31,676 bases of DNA. Source: a virus. The notes beneath the pieces were generated by a model, which did no database searches, was not told the DNA's origin, and was given only the letters and a program-made list of their open reading frames with translations. This document shows positions 1 through 7,475 of this stretch, piece by piece. How positions within the stretch are numbered: the stretch's first letter is position 1; every line of letters starts with the position of its first letter. Location: the IMG/VR virus record IMGVR_UViG_3300047562_004112, positions 1-31,676 of that record; one strand, written 5' to 3'. Both the position numbers and the translations under genes were made by a program.

Positions 1-207
1 ATAATTCATCAATGACGGCACTAGAAATCTACTATAGATAAAATGATTGCTACCATCACTATGCGATTCTTGATAATTGTCAAGTAGATTTAGCGCCAAT
101 GGGTGAATAGCAATTGGTTGTTGACTATGTCTAATTATACTATTCACACAGACATGAAAGGCCACTGCTTCCCTAGGATCGAAACCTATAAAAACAGGAA
201 TTGTCAC
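1..207 (-). CDS. Glycosyltransferase (LPS-type, GT8-like), 5' part only
   Basis: Only the first 69 codons lie in the window; the gene continues past position 1. The reading frame starts at a GTG (205-207) that overlaps the TGA of the upstream gene in a GTGA arrangement, which suggests translational coupling. The visible N-terminus reads TIPVFIGFDPREAVAFHVC and later contains FIYSRFLVPSLMNY. The FIGFDPREAVAFHV opening (sugar-nucleotide-binding strand plus first helix) and the YSRFLVP motif are typical of small GT8-like/LPS glycosyltransferases in bacteria and large phages. The role is presumably transfer of a hexose or heptose onto a surface or virion glycan. The family is inferred from the N-terminal third alone, because the metal-binding DxD region is beyond the window edge. 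It is co-oriented with a nucleotidyltransferase-cupin gene, which supports a sugar-metabolism cluster. Confidence 0.7.
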   Translation of the reverse strand, partial: MTIPVFIGFDPREAVAFHVCVNSIIRHSQQPIAIHPLALNLLDNYQESHSDGSNHFIYSRFLVPSLMNY

Positions 208-977
208 CGTCCCATCCTTTCTATATCTGATTCTTCGCAATTTTCGCCAAATTGTATTTCTATTAGATGTAAGGCAGTAGATTCTTCATTGGTTAATTGG
301 TGCCATTCGTTGACATGTATCCAGGTATTTTCAAATACTGATAGTCGATCGACCAATTCTAAATCAGTCGACTTATTGATTGTATAGATAGTGGCCTGAC
401 CACGACTGACAAACCAAAATTCACTGCGATCACGGTGTCGTTGCATACTGAGAGATTTTCCAGGCTCGACAACAAGTTCTTTGACTTTGACATTGCGGCC
501 TTCTTGATGCAGTATTCTATAATATCCCCAGGGTCTCGGTGTTTTGGGATTTTTCCATTCCTGTAAAATCCAACTGCTGCTGTTTTTCTTATCATCACCC
601 CCTACACCGAATATGAATTCAAGATTATTATCTTTTACATCCATTTCGGGAATATTGTCTTTAGTTCTATCGCCACCGTTGGCAAATATCAAATGGCTGT
701 TGGGGTAATGTGCACGAACTTGTTGAATAAATTGTCTAGCAGAACCATCATCGTCATCAAATGTATAGACCTCATCAACCATTGAAAGATTATTTAATAT
801 CGATAATCTTTCATTCCATGGCATAAAAGCCTGACCTTTTTTTCTAGTCAGCCATTCATCACTGTTTAGGCCCACAATTAACCTATCGCCTAATGTGCGG
901 GCAGCTTTGAGGTAAGCAATATGTCCAGAATGAACAGGATCAAACCCCCCGGTTACCAATACTATTTTAGCAGTCAC
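204..977 (-). CDS. Bifunctional sugar nucleotidyltransferase (HldE/TagD-like) fused to a mannose-6-phosphate isomerase-type cupin
   Basis: 257 aa. Residues 1-130 are a cytidylyltransferase-like Rossmann domain with the signature GGFDPVHSGHIAYL (HxGH at H16-H19), as in HldE-C, TagD and RfaE proteins that join a nucleotide to a sugar phosphate. Residues 145-245 are a cupin like the C-terminal isomerase domain of ManC (type II PMI), with PRPWG (148-151), SLSMQRHRDRSEFWFV (175-190) and a further His at 226. Known family roles suggest it makes or channels a nucleotide-activated sugar; the substrate cannot be told. The start is GTG at 977 with AAGGA about 8 nt upstream. It lies downstream of uvsY after a 59-nt gap without a convincing promoter, so it is probably co-transcribed. 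The fusion of these two domains in one short protein is unusual outside phages. Confidence 0.85.
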   Translation of the reverse strand: MTAKIVLVTGGFDPVHSGHIAYLKAARTLGDRLIVGLNSDEWLTRKKGQAFMPWNERLSILNNLSMVDEVYTFDDDDGSARQFIQQVRAHYPNSHLIFANGGDRTKDNIPEMDVKDNNLEFIFGVGGDDKKNSSSWILQEWKNPKTPRPWGYYRILHQEGRNVKVKELVVEPGKSLSMQRHRDRSEFWFVSRGQATIYTINKSTDLELVDRLSVFENTWIHVNEWHQLTNEESTALHLIEIQFGENCEESDIERMGR

Positions 978-1036
978 AATTTAGTCCTTATTAGGCAAGT
1001 TACTGTAATTATGACCAAACGGTTAGATCCTAAATT

Positions 1037-1489
1037 TTATATAGAAACATCTTCCATACCAGCAGTTCTCAATCTACTGACATGACCCAGCATGAAGTTT
1101 TTGCTTTCTAATCCTTTGATAAGACCCAGCCATTTGTTTCGTAATAAAGCAACTTCATTAATTAGTGTTTCAAATTCAATGACTTCATCTTCACCGTCGA
1201 CATATTTTTCCGCATCTCGACTTGTTAGAGCTCTTGGATAGCTTTCTAGATATTTTTGAAAATGTCTACGACGGATTTTTCTCAACTGCAAGTTAAGGTA
1301 GTTAAGTATTGCCTCAATTTCTTGCAGTTGATTAAATCGATGTTCTGTGATACCCGGCAAATTGGCAATATTTTTTTCCAAGTTACCATATATGGTACAT
1401 TCTTTTTTGCTTTCTGTTAATTCATTTTCGAAAAAAGCTATAAAGTCAGGTATCACTGCTAAATCATTGACAACTTTATTGTACCACAT
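1037..1489 (-). CDS. uvsY: UvsY-like recombination mediator
   Basis: 150 aa from the ATG at 1489. A TTG two codons upstream (1495) overlaps the preceding stop as TTGA and could be used instead; neither has a strong Shine-Dalgarno. T4 UvsY (137 aa) helps UvsX displace gp32 from single-stranded DNA. Here the C-terminal part (GLIKGLESKNFMLGHVSRLR) resembles the KSRGFAIKHIQDMR segment of T4 UvsY, and the protein is helical and charged throughout, with a basic RKIRRRHFQKY stretch in the middle. Context is decisive: it is the last gene of gp32 > uvsX > small ORF > this gene, all on one strand. Sequence similarity to T4 is weak, so the call rests on length, the C-terminal motif and neighbours. Confidence 0.78.
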   Translation of the reverse strand: MWYNKVVNDLAVIPDFIAFFENELTESKKECTIYGNLEKNIANLPGITEHRFNQLQEIEAILNYLNLQLRKIRRRHFQKYLESYPRALTSRDAEKYVDGEDEVIEFETLINEVALLRNKWLGLIKGLESKNFMLGHVSRLRTAGMEDVSI

Positions 1490-1491
1490 GA

Positions 1492-1740
1492 TCAATCATC
1501 ATAGTTGTTGAGATCGTCTTCGTCTTCGTCTTGATACTCGTCTTCGATGTCTTCTTCAATGTGATATAGTAAAGCATTTTTCACTAGTTCATCGCCTTTG
1601 AATGCCTGTTTAATATCTTCGATATTTTCGTCAAAATCAATCAACAGTGAAACTAAAACATCAGCTGCTTGTTGTTTGTCGACAGTATTAACCAATGTTT
1701 TTATTTCGGACCATAATTCTGATGCAAATTCTGAATACAT
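1492..1740 (-). CDS. Small acidic protein between uvsX and uvsY
   Basis: 82 aa, function not recognised. It has a helical N-terminal part (residues 1-60) followed by a strongly acidic tail (IEEDIEDEYQDEDEDDLNNY), which resembles the acidic C-terminal tails of ssDNA-binding proteins and DNA mimics. The start is ATG at 1740 with AAAGGA about 7 nt upstream. It begins 11 nt after uvsX and its TGA overlaps a possible TTG start of uvsY, so it is embedded in the recombination operon. The tail could contact UvsX, UvsY or gp32, or modulate their DNA binding; this is inference only. It is clearly a real gene: good ribosome site, tight packing and no conflict with neighbours. Confidence 0.75.
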   Translation of the reverse strand: MYSEFASELWSEIKTLVNTVDKQQAADVLVSLLIDFDENIEDIKQAFKGDELVKNALLYHIEEDIEDEYQDEDEDDLNNYDD

Positions 1741-1751
1741 ATTATTTTCCT

Positions 1752-2792
1752 TTATGAATTTGTAGTTGTGTTTATTACATTAAAATTTTCCATGAGTTTA
1801 TCTAGACATTCATTGAGATTAGCTTCCCATTCTTTTCTGTAAAATTTAACTAGTTCACCTGTTGGGGTAGTAAATGCCAATCGATTTCCATCCTTGACAA
1901 GATATCCTTTTTTCTCAGCTAGATCAACTAGACCCGAATAGGGATTCATACCTTGATCATAGGGAATTTTAATTTGTACACCTTCGAAGGGTTTAGCATA
2001 TCGAGTTTTCATTACCTTACATGCCGAACGAATTCCAGTAACATCAGAAATTTTGTTACCTTCGTCATCCTCTTTGAGTTTGAGTTTCTTCATTGCTACT
2101 ACAATACTACTGGCATAGATAAAACCCTGACCACCAGAGATTTTATCATCAGGATCAAACATGTCTTGACTGGCATATGTATGGTTAGTACATAACAATC
2201 CAACATTGTAACTACCAAACATATTAACACAGTTTCGAACTAAAGCGGTTAATGCTTTGGGTTTACGGCCCATATCGCCTTTGAGATCGCCGCTTTCAAA
2301 TTGATTCAAATCAGTAGGTGTTAGCAACATACCTAAACTGTCAATCACAAACAGTACTTTGGGTCGTTCTTCGGGCGGTAGTACTTTGTAGTCACTCATA
2401 AATGTGCTGATAGTTTTAGCCACATCATCAATCATGGCCATACTGAGTTTCAGCAGTTTGCTTTCATCGGTGTCAACTTCTAGTGCTTTAAGCCAATCTT
2501 CATCCAAGGCATTTTCTGTGTCAATTAACACAACAAAGATACCTTGTTGTTGAGCATTTTTAATAATATTGCCAGCACAGATATAGCTTTTGCCGCTGCC
2601 GGATTCACCAGCAAAAACTGTTACCTTACCCAAGGGAATTCCTCTACTAAAATCACCAGAGATCAAATAGTTTAGTGCATAATTACCAGTGCTGATCCAA
2701 TCTGTGGGATCATGGAATCCCACAGTGAGTCCGTCAATTGATTTAGTAATTTCTTTACGAAATTTACTGACATCAAATGGTCGATTTGCCAT
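1752..2792 (-). CDS. uvsX: UvsX, RecA-like recombinase
   Basis: 346 aa. It forms ATP-dependent filaments on ssDNA and drives strand exchange for recombination-dependent phage replication and repair. Visible motifs: Walker A GESGSGKS (62-69), catalytic glutamate region DTEN (91-94), Walker B VLFVIDS (146-152), and the L2/motif region LLCTNHTYASQD followed by ISGGQG near residues 200-224. Length is close to T4 UvsX (about 390 aa). The start is ATG at 2792 with AAAGGA 8 nt upstream. It lies 73 nt downstream of gp32; that gap holds a strong stem-loop. It precedes the small acidic ORF and uvsY. The identification as a T4-type UvsX rather than cellular RecA rests on the gp32/uvsY neighbours. Confidence 0.95.
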   Translation of the reverse strand: MANRPFDVSKFRKEITKSIDGLTVGFHDPTDWISTGNYALNYLISGDFSRGIPLGKVTVFAGESGSGKSYICAGNIIKNAQQQGIFVVLIDTENALDEDWLKALEVDTDESKLLKLSMAMIDDVAKTISTFMSDYKVLPPEERPKVLFVIDSLGMLLTPTDLNQFESGDLKGDMGRKPKALTALVRNCVNMFGSYNVGLLCTNHTYASQDMFDPDDKISGGQGFIYASSIVVAMKKLKLKEDDEGNKISDVTGIRSACKVMKTRYAKPFEGVQIKIPYDQGMNPYSGLVDLAEKKGYLVKDGNRLAFTTPTGELVKFYRKEWEANLNECLDKLMENFNVINTTTNS

Positions 2793-2826
2793 TGTTTTTC
2801 CTTTATGTTGTGACGATGTTGAAACT

Positions 2827-2852
2827 AACTAAGGGCATTGCTGCCCTTAGTT
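2827..2852 (-). terminator. Stem-loop between gp32 and uvsX (partial terminator or mRNA processing/stability element)
   Basis: The minus strand reads AACTAAGGGCA, then GCAA, then TGCCCTTAGTT: an 11-bp perfect stem closed by a GNRA-type tetraloop, 14 nt after the gp32 stop. The downstream sequence (AGTTTCAACATC) lacks a T-run, so complete termination is unlikely. It more probably protects the 3' end of abundant gp32 mRNA or attenuates read-through into uvsX. Confidence 0.65.
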
Positions 2853-2865
2853 ATGCCATTATAAA

Positions 2866-3876
2866 TTATTGTTTTTGTCTAGAACGAATCATTGCCAAGA
2901 TATCTTCGGCCCGTTGTGAACCAGATGATGCCTTGGGTGGATCCGCAGAAAATGGTGTATCATCGTCATCATCATTGTGTGATGCCGGACGAGTTTCTGC
3001 AACACGAACTTGAGGTTTAGAGACTGCCTTCGGCGCGGGAGTGTCTTCATCATCTTCGACGACTTGTCCTGAGCTGGCAGATTGATTCATTAATCCGGCC
3101 GGCCGGAAATACTGCCCCCAACGCTCCATGTCATATGGTTGCCCATCGACACTGGCTTCAAACATTTCCTTGATGGCCTGTACTTCAACTGAAGTAGGCT
3201 TCTTGGGCAGAAATGTGCTGAGATCCCAAAGACCATATTGATCAATGGCAGCAAGTTCTGTTTCGGTTAGTGGGGTTTCTTTTCGACCCCATTTACTGCT
3301 ATTATAGTCAGCAAATCCACCTTTATTGGCCTTCTGAATGCGAAAATCTAGGCCTTTTTGATAGTCAATGGGTAGTTCCTCCAACTCTGGATCCATTAGT
3401 GCTGATTTGATAATAGTAAAGATCTGCGGACCAATAATAAATCGTCGGATTGGATTTTCGGGTGCAATACGATCACCTGTCATGGGATTCTCTCGAACAA
3501 ATCCTTGAAACAGATAGCTACGCTTTTTCCAATATTTCCTGCCCATATCACTAAGACTGGCGTCCTTGAACCAAGTACGAACTTCTGTCAGAACCGGACA
3601 TGATTCTCCAAACATTTCCATGCAAGGAACCTGAACCATTATGGTTTTACTTTCGGATTCGCCTTTAATACCGTTGAAGGGCAAACGAATCATTGCTCGC
3701 TCTACCCAGAAAAATGTGTTTTTTTCATTACCATCGGGCAAGAATCTTACAACTGCAGTTTGCCCGTCTTCAATGTTCCAGTGCGGATAAATTGCGCTGT
3801 CGCCTGCTCCTGGATTGGTGGTATTTTTTTGTTCAGCTGCCTGTAGTCGTTCACGAATTTCTTTTAAAGATGCCAT
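2866..3876 (-). CDS. 32: gp32, single-stranded DNA-binding protein
   Basis: 336 aa. It coats ssDNA during replication, recombination and repair and interacts with UvsX/UvsY. Visible parts: a basic/polar N-terminus for cooperative binding (MASLKEIRERLQAAEQK), an OB-fold core (residues about 30-240) with VPCMEMFGESCPVLTEVRTW (84-103), and an acidic linker and tail (DDDDDTPF and neighbouring DDED runs) typical of the protein-interaction tail. The order gp32 > uvsX supports it. T4 gp32 binds zinc through one His and three Cys; here only Cys85 and Cys93 stand in the equivalent stretch, as I recall for cyanophage homologues, so zinc binding is doubtful. ATG at 3876 is preceded by AAAGGAG. Upstream lie a sigma70-like promoter, a palindrome and short repeats that may control expression. 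Confidence 0.92.
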   Translation of the reverse strand: MASLKEIRERLQAAEQKNTTNPGAGDSAIYPHWNIEDGQTAVVRFLPDGNEKNTFFWVERAMIRLPFNGIKGESESKTIMVQVPCMEMFGESCPVLTEVRTWFKDASLSDMGRKYWKKRSYLFQGFVRENPMTGDRIAPENPIRRFIIGPQIFTIIKSALMDPELEELPIDYQKGLDFRIQKANKGGFADYNSSKWGRKETPLTETELAAIDQYGLWDLSTFLPKKPTSVEVQAIKEMFEASVDGQPYDMERWGQYFRPAGLMNQSASSGQVVEDDEDTPAPKAVSKPQVRVAETRPASHNDDDDDTPFSADPPKASSGSQRAEDILAMIRSRQKQ

Positions 3877-3922
3877 AGTTTTTTCTCCTTTGATATGCCT
3901 ATGTTTTGCCTGTGTATGCCTA

Positions 3923-3947
3923 ATGCATACTGTTGAACAGTATACAT
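3923..3947. repeat. Palindrome overlapping the gp32 promoter -10 (operator or leader hairpin candidate)
   Basis: Positions 3927-3943 are a perfect inverted repeat, ATACTGTT-G-AACAGTAT, extended to 3923-3947 with one mismatch per arm. It overlaps the predicted -10 hexamer (3939-3944) and the expected transcription start of gp32. It could be an operator for a dimeric repressor or a 5'-end hairpin of the gp32 mRNA. The perfect 8-bp arms and promoter overlap make chance unlikely; function is inferred. Confidence 0.6.
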
Positions 3948-3967
3948 GTTATTATTTAGTTGATCAA
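3939..3967 (-). promoter_or_regulatory. Sigma70-type promoter for gp32
   Basis: On the minus strand TTGATC (3962-3967) and TATACT (3939-3944) are separated by exactly 17 nt, matching the -35/-10 consensus at 4/6 and 5/6 positions. The expected start lies about 55-60 nt upstream of the gp32 ATG. Its host-type consensus fits early/middle expression of replication genes, unlike the TATAAATA octamers at virion genes. Confidence 0.6.
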
Positions 3968-3982
3968 GAGAAAATTGTAAAA

Positions 3983-5413
3983 TTATTTGGGTTTTGCCAG
4001 ATATTTTACTCTTTCTAACCACGCATTTTCTTGTGCGTCGTCCAGACCTAGTATCTTACCTGCTGCATGAGTAGCTATATAAGGTGCAGCGGTTCTAGCT
4101 AATCCTGCAGCAATTGCAGCAAGCGGAATAGCTTCGTCGACTTGTTGAGAAGTTTCGTTGGGTATTACAACATTTAATTCATGTAGTCTAGCCATCACTT
4201 CGGGACTCTCCCAAACATTGGCCTCGGGTCCTACTTCGTTGGCATAGTTTTTAATAATATCGGACAACACTTTGTCATGTAATAGGTCATAGAGTTGCTC
4301 GCTGGCATCTATTCCATTGGGTCCGGCAATTAAGGGTTGTTGTAACAGATTTACCAGTTCTTCTTTTTCACCTTCGGTATCATTGTTAATAGGATCAATG
4401 ACATTATCGGCCCAGTTTTCAAAATCATCAGCCTCTTTGATGGTCGATCTAATTTGCATTAATATTGGCAAGGCATTTTCTATTCTAGGATCTATTGTTT
4501 GTTCAACAAATAGATTTTTTATGTCCTCGACCATTATTTCGTTATCTGTGATGTTCATTGGGCTCCACGATTCGAAATAGTGCCCATATCCTCTTGGTGT
4601 AGCAATAGCTTTAAGATTTTTTCTCAAATTGGTATAATGCTGATCGGCAGCCGAAACCAAATTACTGGCATCACCTTCGAGTATGCGGTTCTGGTTGGCT
4701 CTGCGAAATTGTGCAAGTACATTTATCTGTTCAACCATTTCCTGAATATGTTGACCTTTCATGTCGTAGGGTCGGCCACCTTGACGAACATGTTCTAACA
4801 TTGCTCGCCCACCTGACAACTTACGAAAAGGTAATTTAAATCTCTCGCCATCAGCAGTTTCAATAAACAAACTTTCGATGCATTGATGTCTAGGCTGACC
4901 ATCGGCTAAAGGTCTGCTATGTCTTATCATTAATCTGGCCTGTCTAGCTTCATTGGTATAACTGATTTTCCTGTTGCCAGAAAAACTTTCTTCTAATATA
5001 CCTTGTTTGATAGCTGCAATACCTTGTCTTGTGTATTTAAGTTTAGGAGGATTGCTGATCTGAAATTTGCTAAAATTATGTCTTACAGACATTTTTTTAA
5101 GTTGTTCTAAAAATCCCTGCGAAGTGTTGGACCCAAACCAATCTTTTTTATCCTCAGGCTCCATGGTTTTGCCAAACTTATCACCAAAAAACAATTGCAA
5201 ATTACCATTGTCTAAGGTAATAATAACTGTACCATAATTTCGTCCCGAAGGACCTATATAATGAAAAGTTATAAGATCTATCTTACCAAAATCGATATCA
5301 CCGTTATCATCTAAGGGAGTTTGCCCTGTGGAGGAATCTAATTCTTTGAAATCAAAATTTCGTGTCACTAAGATATCATGCAGAGCTTTTGGTAAAATAT
5401 TGTTGGTACTCAT
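3983..5413 (-). CDS. Conserved-looking phage protein of unknown function, between terminase and gp32
   Basis: 476 aa, no enzyme motif recognised. Residues 40-95 look beta-rich (GPSGRNYGTVIITLDNG, then a KTMEPEDKKDWF segment), residues 100-260 are basic and mixed, and the region 300-420 is acidic and helical. The C-terminus has an alanine-rich hydrophobic stretch (IPLAAIAAGLARTAAPYIAT, about residues 426-445) followed by a charged tail. I recall similar proteins in uncultured marine T4-like phages, also unannotated. Its ATG at 5413 lacks a Shine-Dalgarno, but a late-promoter-like GATAAATA ends 8 nt upstream, suggesting late, nearly leaderless expression and a virion or assembly role. The alanine-rich segment could be membrane-active if the protein is injected; that is speculative. 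Confidence 0.7.
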   Translation of the reverse strand: MSTNNILPKALHDILVTRNFDFKELDSSTGQTPLDDNGDIDFGKIDLITFHYIGPSGRNYGTVIITLDNGNLQLFFGDKFGKTMEPEDKKDWFGSNTSQGFLEQLKKMSVRHNFSKFQISNPPKLKYTRQGIAAIKQGILEESFSGNRKISYTNEARQARLMIRHSRPLADGQPRHQCIESLFIETADGERFKLPFRKLSGGRAMLEHVRQGGRPYDMKGQHIQEMVEQINVLAQFRRANQNRILEGDASNLVSAADQHYTNLRKNLKAIATPRGYGHYFESWSPMNITDNEIMVEDIKNLFVEQTIDPRIENALPILMQIRSTIKEADDFENWADNVIDPINNDTEGEKEELVNLLQQPLIAGPNGIDASEQLYDLLHDKVLSDIIKNYANEVGPEANVWESPEVMARLHELNVVIPNETSQQVDEAIPLAAIAAGLARTAAPYIATHAAGKILGLDDAQENAWLERVKYLAKPK

Positions 5414-5420
5414 AGTATTA

Positions 5421-5428
5421 TATTTATC
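5421..5428 (-). promoter_or_regulatory. Late-promoter-like octamer GATAAATA
   Basis: GATAAATA matches the T4 late consensus TATAAATA at 7/8 positions and lies 8 nt before the ATG of the 476-aa gene, which has no Shine-Dalgarno. Transcription from it would give an almost leaderless mRNA. Confidence 0.45.
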
Positions 5429-6995
5429 TAATCATGGCAATAAATGGCATGGGTTCTATTACTACATCACCATGGTCTTTTAAATGTTGATCTAAGTCAG
5501 CATAAAATGTCTGTAAAGTTTGTAACATTCTTACAACCAGTAGAGTAGCCATTACAAGATCATCCTTCTCTCCAGGTTTAGCAGCATACCCTACACCCGA
5601 GGACACAAATGTTTTAAGTTCACCTATTAATGCTGCACTATGGCATTTCATTTTGTTAGTTTCTATTAGATTTTTCAGTTTTGCACAGGCAGTTAACTTA
5701 GTTTTGGCTGTGGTATTATAGCCTTTTCTAAATCTGCGACTATTTGTTACCACAGAAGTATCTGAGAGGAAATATCCTTTGATATTTTCTTCACCAAGTT
5801 CGGCAATGCTAATTAGTGCTGCTTCTCCGATGGTGTTATTTTCTAAACTGTAGTAGATACTGTTTTCGTCCTTGGTAATTTCGTAGAGATGGTTGACAAT
5901 GTCTTTTAAAATTTTAATCTGTTCAGGGATTGGAGTTTTATTGTGTGTCCATTCACCGATTTGCTCGGTGGTTTTGGCTTCAAATATCTGTATAGCAGCC
6001 GGATCACCTCCGGTGCCCAAACTGGGATCTAATCCCACTACATAAATTTGCCCAGGCTGCGGTGGACGAAACCATCTTACTTGCCCAGTTTTATACAAAT
6101 GATCAGAGGAATTTAAGTCTAATAGTTTAGCTGGTGCGATTAATGTTTCTTCATCGATAATGAATTCGCAATCCATTTCTCGTCTGAATCTATCTTCGCC
6201 CAATGCTGCTCTTTGTTGATCGGCCCAAGATTGATCTCGATCAGGGTGTTCCCACCAAAAACTTCTGAATGCACGGAATCCATTGATACCTAAATCTGTG
6301 GTATTACCATACTCATCGATACATTTATTAGCACCTTTCCATAAGAAAGCAAATTGGTCTTCGTCACTGTTTGGTGTACTGGTCACAATAGCTTTACCGC
6401 CTGTGGCCAAGGTAGGGTTAATACTGGTCCAGAATTCTTTGGCTATAGTGGGCCTAACATAGGCAAACTCGTCGGCATACAGTAAACTGATACTCATACC
6501 CCGGCCGGTAGTTTCTGTTGTGGTTGCACTGACAATTCTACTGCCATTTTCAAAATCTATACTGCCTTTATTATAACTTGTTACTCCTGCACGAATATGA
6601 TCTGGACAGAGTTCGTAAGCATATCTGATTCTCTGCATGATTTCTTGTGCGCCTGTATACTTGTGAGCAGCTACTAAAATTGTTGAATCTGGTACAAACA
6701 TTGCATACCACAATAGATAACCAGCTGCACTGGTAGTTTTACCTGTTTGTCTTGGTAACATAGATATACTGAAACGATACCTATGGTAAGTATTAATTAA
6801 TTTTTTTTGATATTCAAATGGCTGATACAACATTTTTCCTTTAGTAGGATGTTGTATATAAAAGAAATTATTTAAAAAGTATTCTGGGCCATCACTGGGA
6901 TCAGCACAAGATAAAAATTCATCAAGTTGTTTATCAGTAAAATTTTGTCGTCTGTAAGGTGCCTTGACTAAGACTTCTTCGGATGTTTTTGCCAT
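5424..6995 (-). CDS. 17: gp17, terminase large subunit (packaging ATPase-nuclease)
   Basis: 523 aa. It powers DNA translocation into the prohead and cuts the concatemer. ATPase motifs: Walker A-type MLPRQTGKTT (79-88), Walker B LLYADE (171-176, D175/E176) and coupling motif TSTPN (205-209). The C-terminal RNase H-fold nuclease shows VVGLDPSLGTGGD (D323), SLENN (E385) and KDDLVMA (D478/D479), matching the Asp-Glu-Asp triad of T4 gp17. The N-terminus is shorter than T4's 610 aa, as is common in environmental T4-like phages. The ATG at 6995 follows the SNase stop by 21 nt; GAGA upstream is a weak ribosome site. The probable small subunit lies separately at 13677-14168. Confidence 0.96.
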   Translation of the reverse strand: MAKTSEEVLVKAPYRRQNFTDKQLDEFLSCADPSDGPEYFLNNFFYIQHPTKGKMLYQPFEYQKKLINTYHRYRFSISMLPRQTGKTTSAAGYLLWYAMFVPDSTILVAAHKYTGAQEIMQRIRYAYELCPDHIRAGVTSYNKGSIDFENGSRIVSATTTETTGRGMSISLLYADEFAYVRPTIAKEFWTSINPTLATGGKAIVTSTPNSDEDQFAFLWKGANKCIDEYGNTTDLGINGFRAFRSFWWEHPDRDQSWADQQRAALGEDRFRREMDCEFIIDEETLIAPAKLLDLNSSDHLYKTGQVRWFRPPQPGQIYVVGLDPSLGTGGDPAAIQIFEAKTTEQIGEWTHNKTPIPEQIKILKDIVNHLYEITKDENSIYYSLENNTIGEAALISIAELGEENIKGYFLSDTSVVTNSRRFRKGYNTTAKTKLTACAKLKNLIETNKMKCHSAALIGELKTFVSSGVGYAAKPGEKDDLVMATLLVVRMLQTLQTFYADLDQHLKDHGDVVIEPMPFIAMIR

Positions 6996-7016
6996 TTAAT
7001 TCTCATTGCTAAAAGC

Positions 7017-7463
7017 CTAGCACCAACTTGTTTTAGCTTCACCATAATATTCTCTAGCAAAGCCTCGTTGAATCAACTGTTGACGAAGACTTTGTCCATT
7101 AATTATGACATCTCCTAGTACCCGACCACCAAACTTATCCCAGCCCATTAATGCAACCTGAAATGTTTTTCCTTGTGCTATAAATTGCTTGGTAAACTCA
7201 GTGGCAGCGGCTCCTCGTTGTGCTTCTGATGGGCACTTGGCTCTATGACCTTTTTCAGGGGTGTCTACTCCAAATACTCGAATTGACAATTCTTTTTTCA
7301 ATGGATCAGGTAAAAAAGGTGCGTGAAATGCCACAGTGTCTCCATCAATGACACGAGTAATAACCGCATCATAAACTACACTGGGTTTTTGCTTTTGAGC
7401 AATTGACAATGTTGGTAAAGTTGATAACCATACAGACAATGCAATTGTAATAAATTTAATCAT
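7017..7463 (-). CDS. Staphylococcal-nuclease-like (thermonuclease) protein with signal peptide
   Basis: 148 aa. Residues 1-22 look like a Sec signal peptide (MIKFITIALSVWLSTLPTLSIAQ; short basic start, hydrophobic core, likely cleavage after an Ala). The rest is a compact SNase domain: VIDGDT (D40, D42, T43), IRVFGVDTPE (R62, D67, T68, E70) and FGGRVLGD (R114), matching the Ca-binding and catalytic residues D21, R35, D40, E43 and R87 of staphylococcal nuclease. An active Ca-dependent nuclease exported to the periplasm or exterior is expected. It is co-directional with terminase, 12 nt after the beta-rich virion gene, with GAAGGA before ATG 7463. Possible roles include degrading competing or host DNA outside the cytoplasm; export keeps it away from phage DNA. 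Confidence 0.88.
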   Translation of the reverse strand: MIKFITIALSVWLSTLPTLSIAQKQKPSVVYDAVITRVIDGDTVAFHAPFLPDPLKKELSIRVFGVDTPEKGHRAKCPSEAQRGAAATEFTKQFIAQGKTFQVALMGWDKFGGRVLGDVIINGQSLRQQLIQRGFAREYYGEAKTSWC

Positions 7464-7475
7464 TTAAATATTCCT

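Noticed and set aside
103-387. Plus-strand ORF opposite the first sugar genes
   Set aside because: Antisense shadow of two strong minus-strand genes; no ribosome site or recognisable protein.
2853-2880. TATAAT-like sequence before uvsX
   Set aside because: No -35 element at proper spacing; AT-rich gap explains it.
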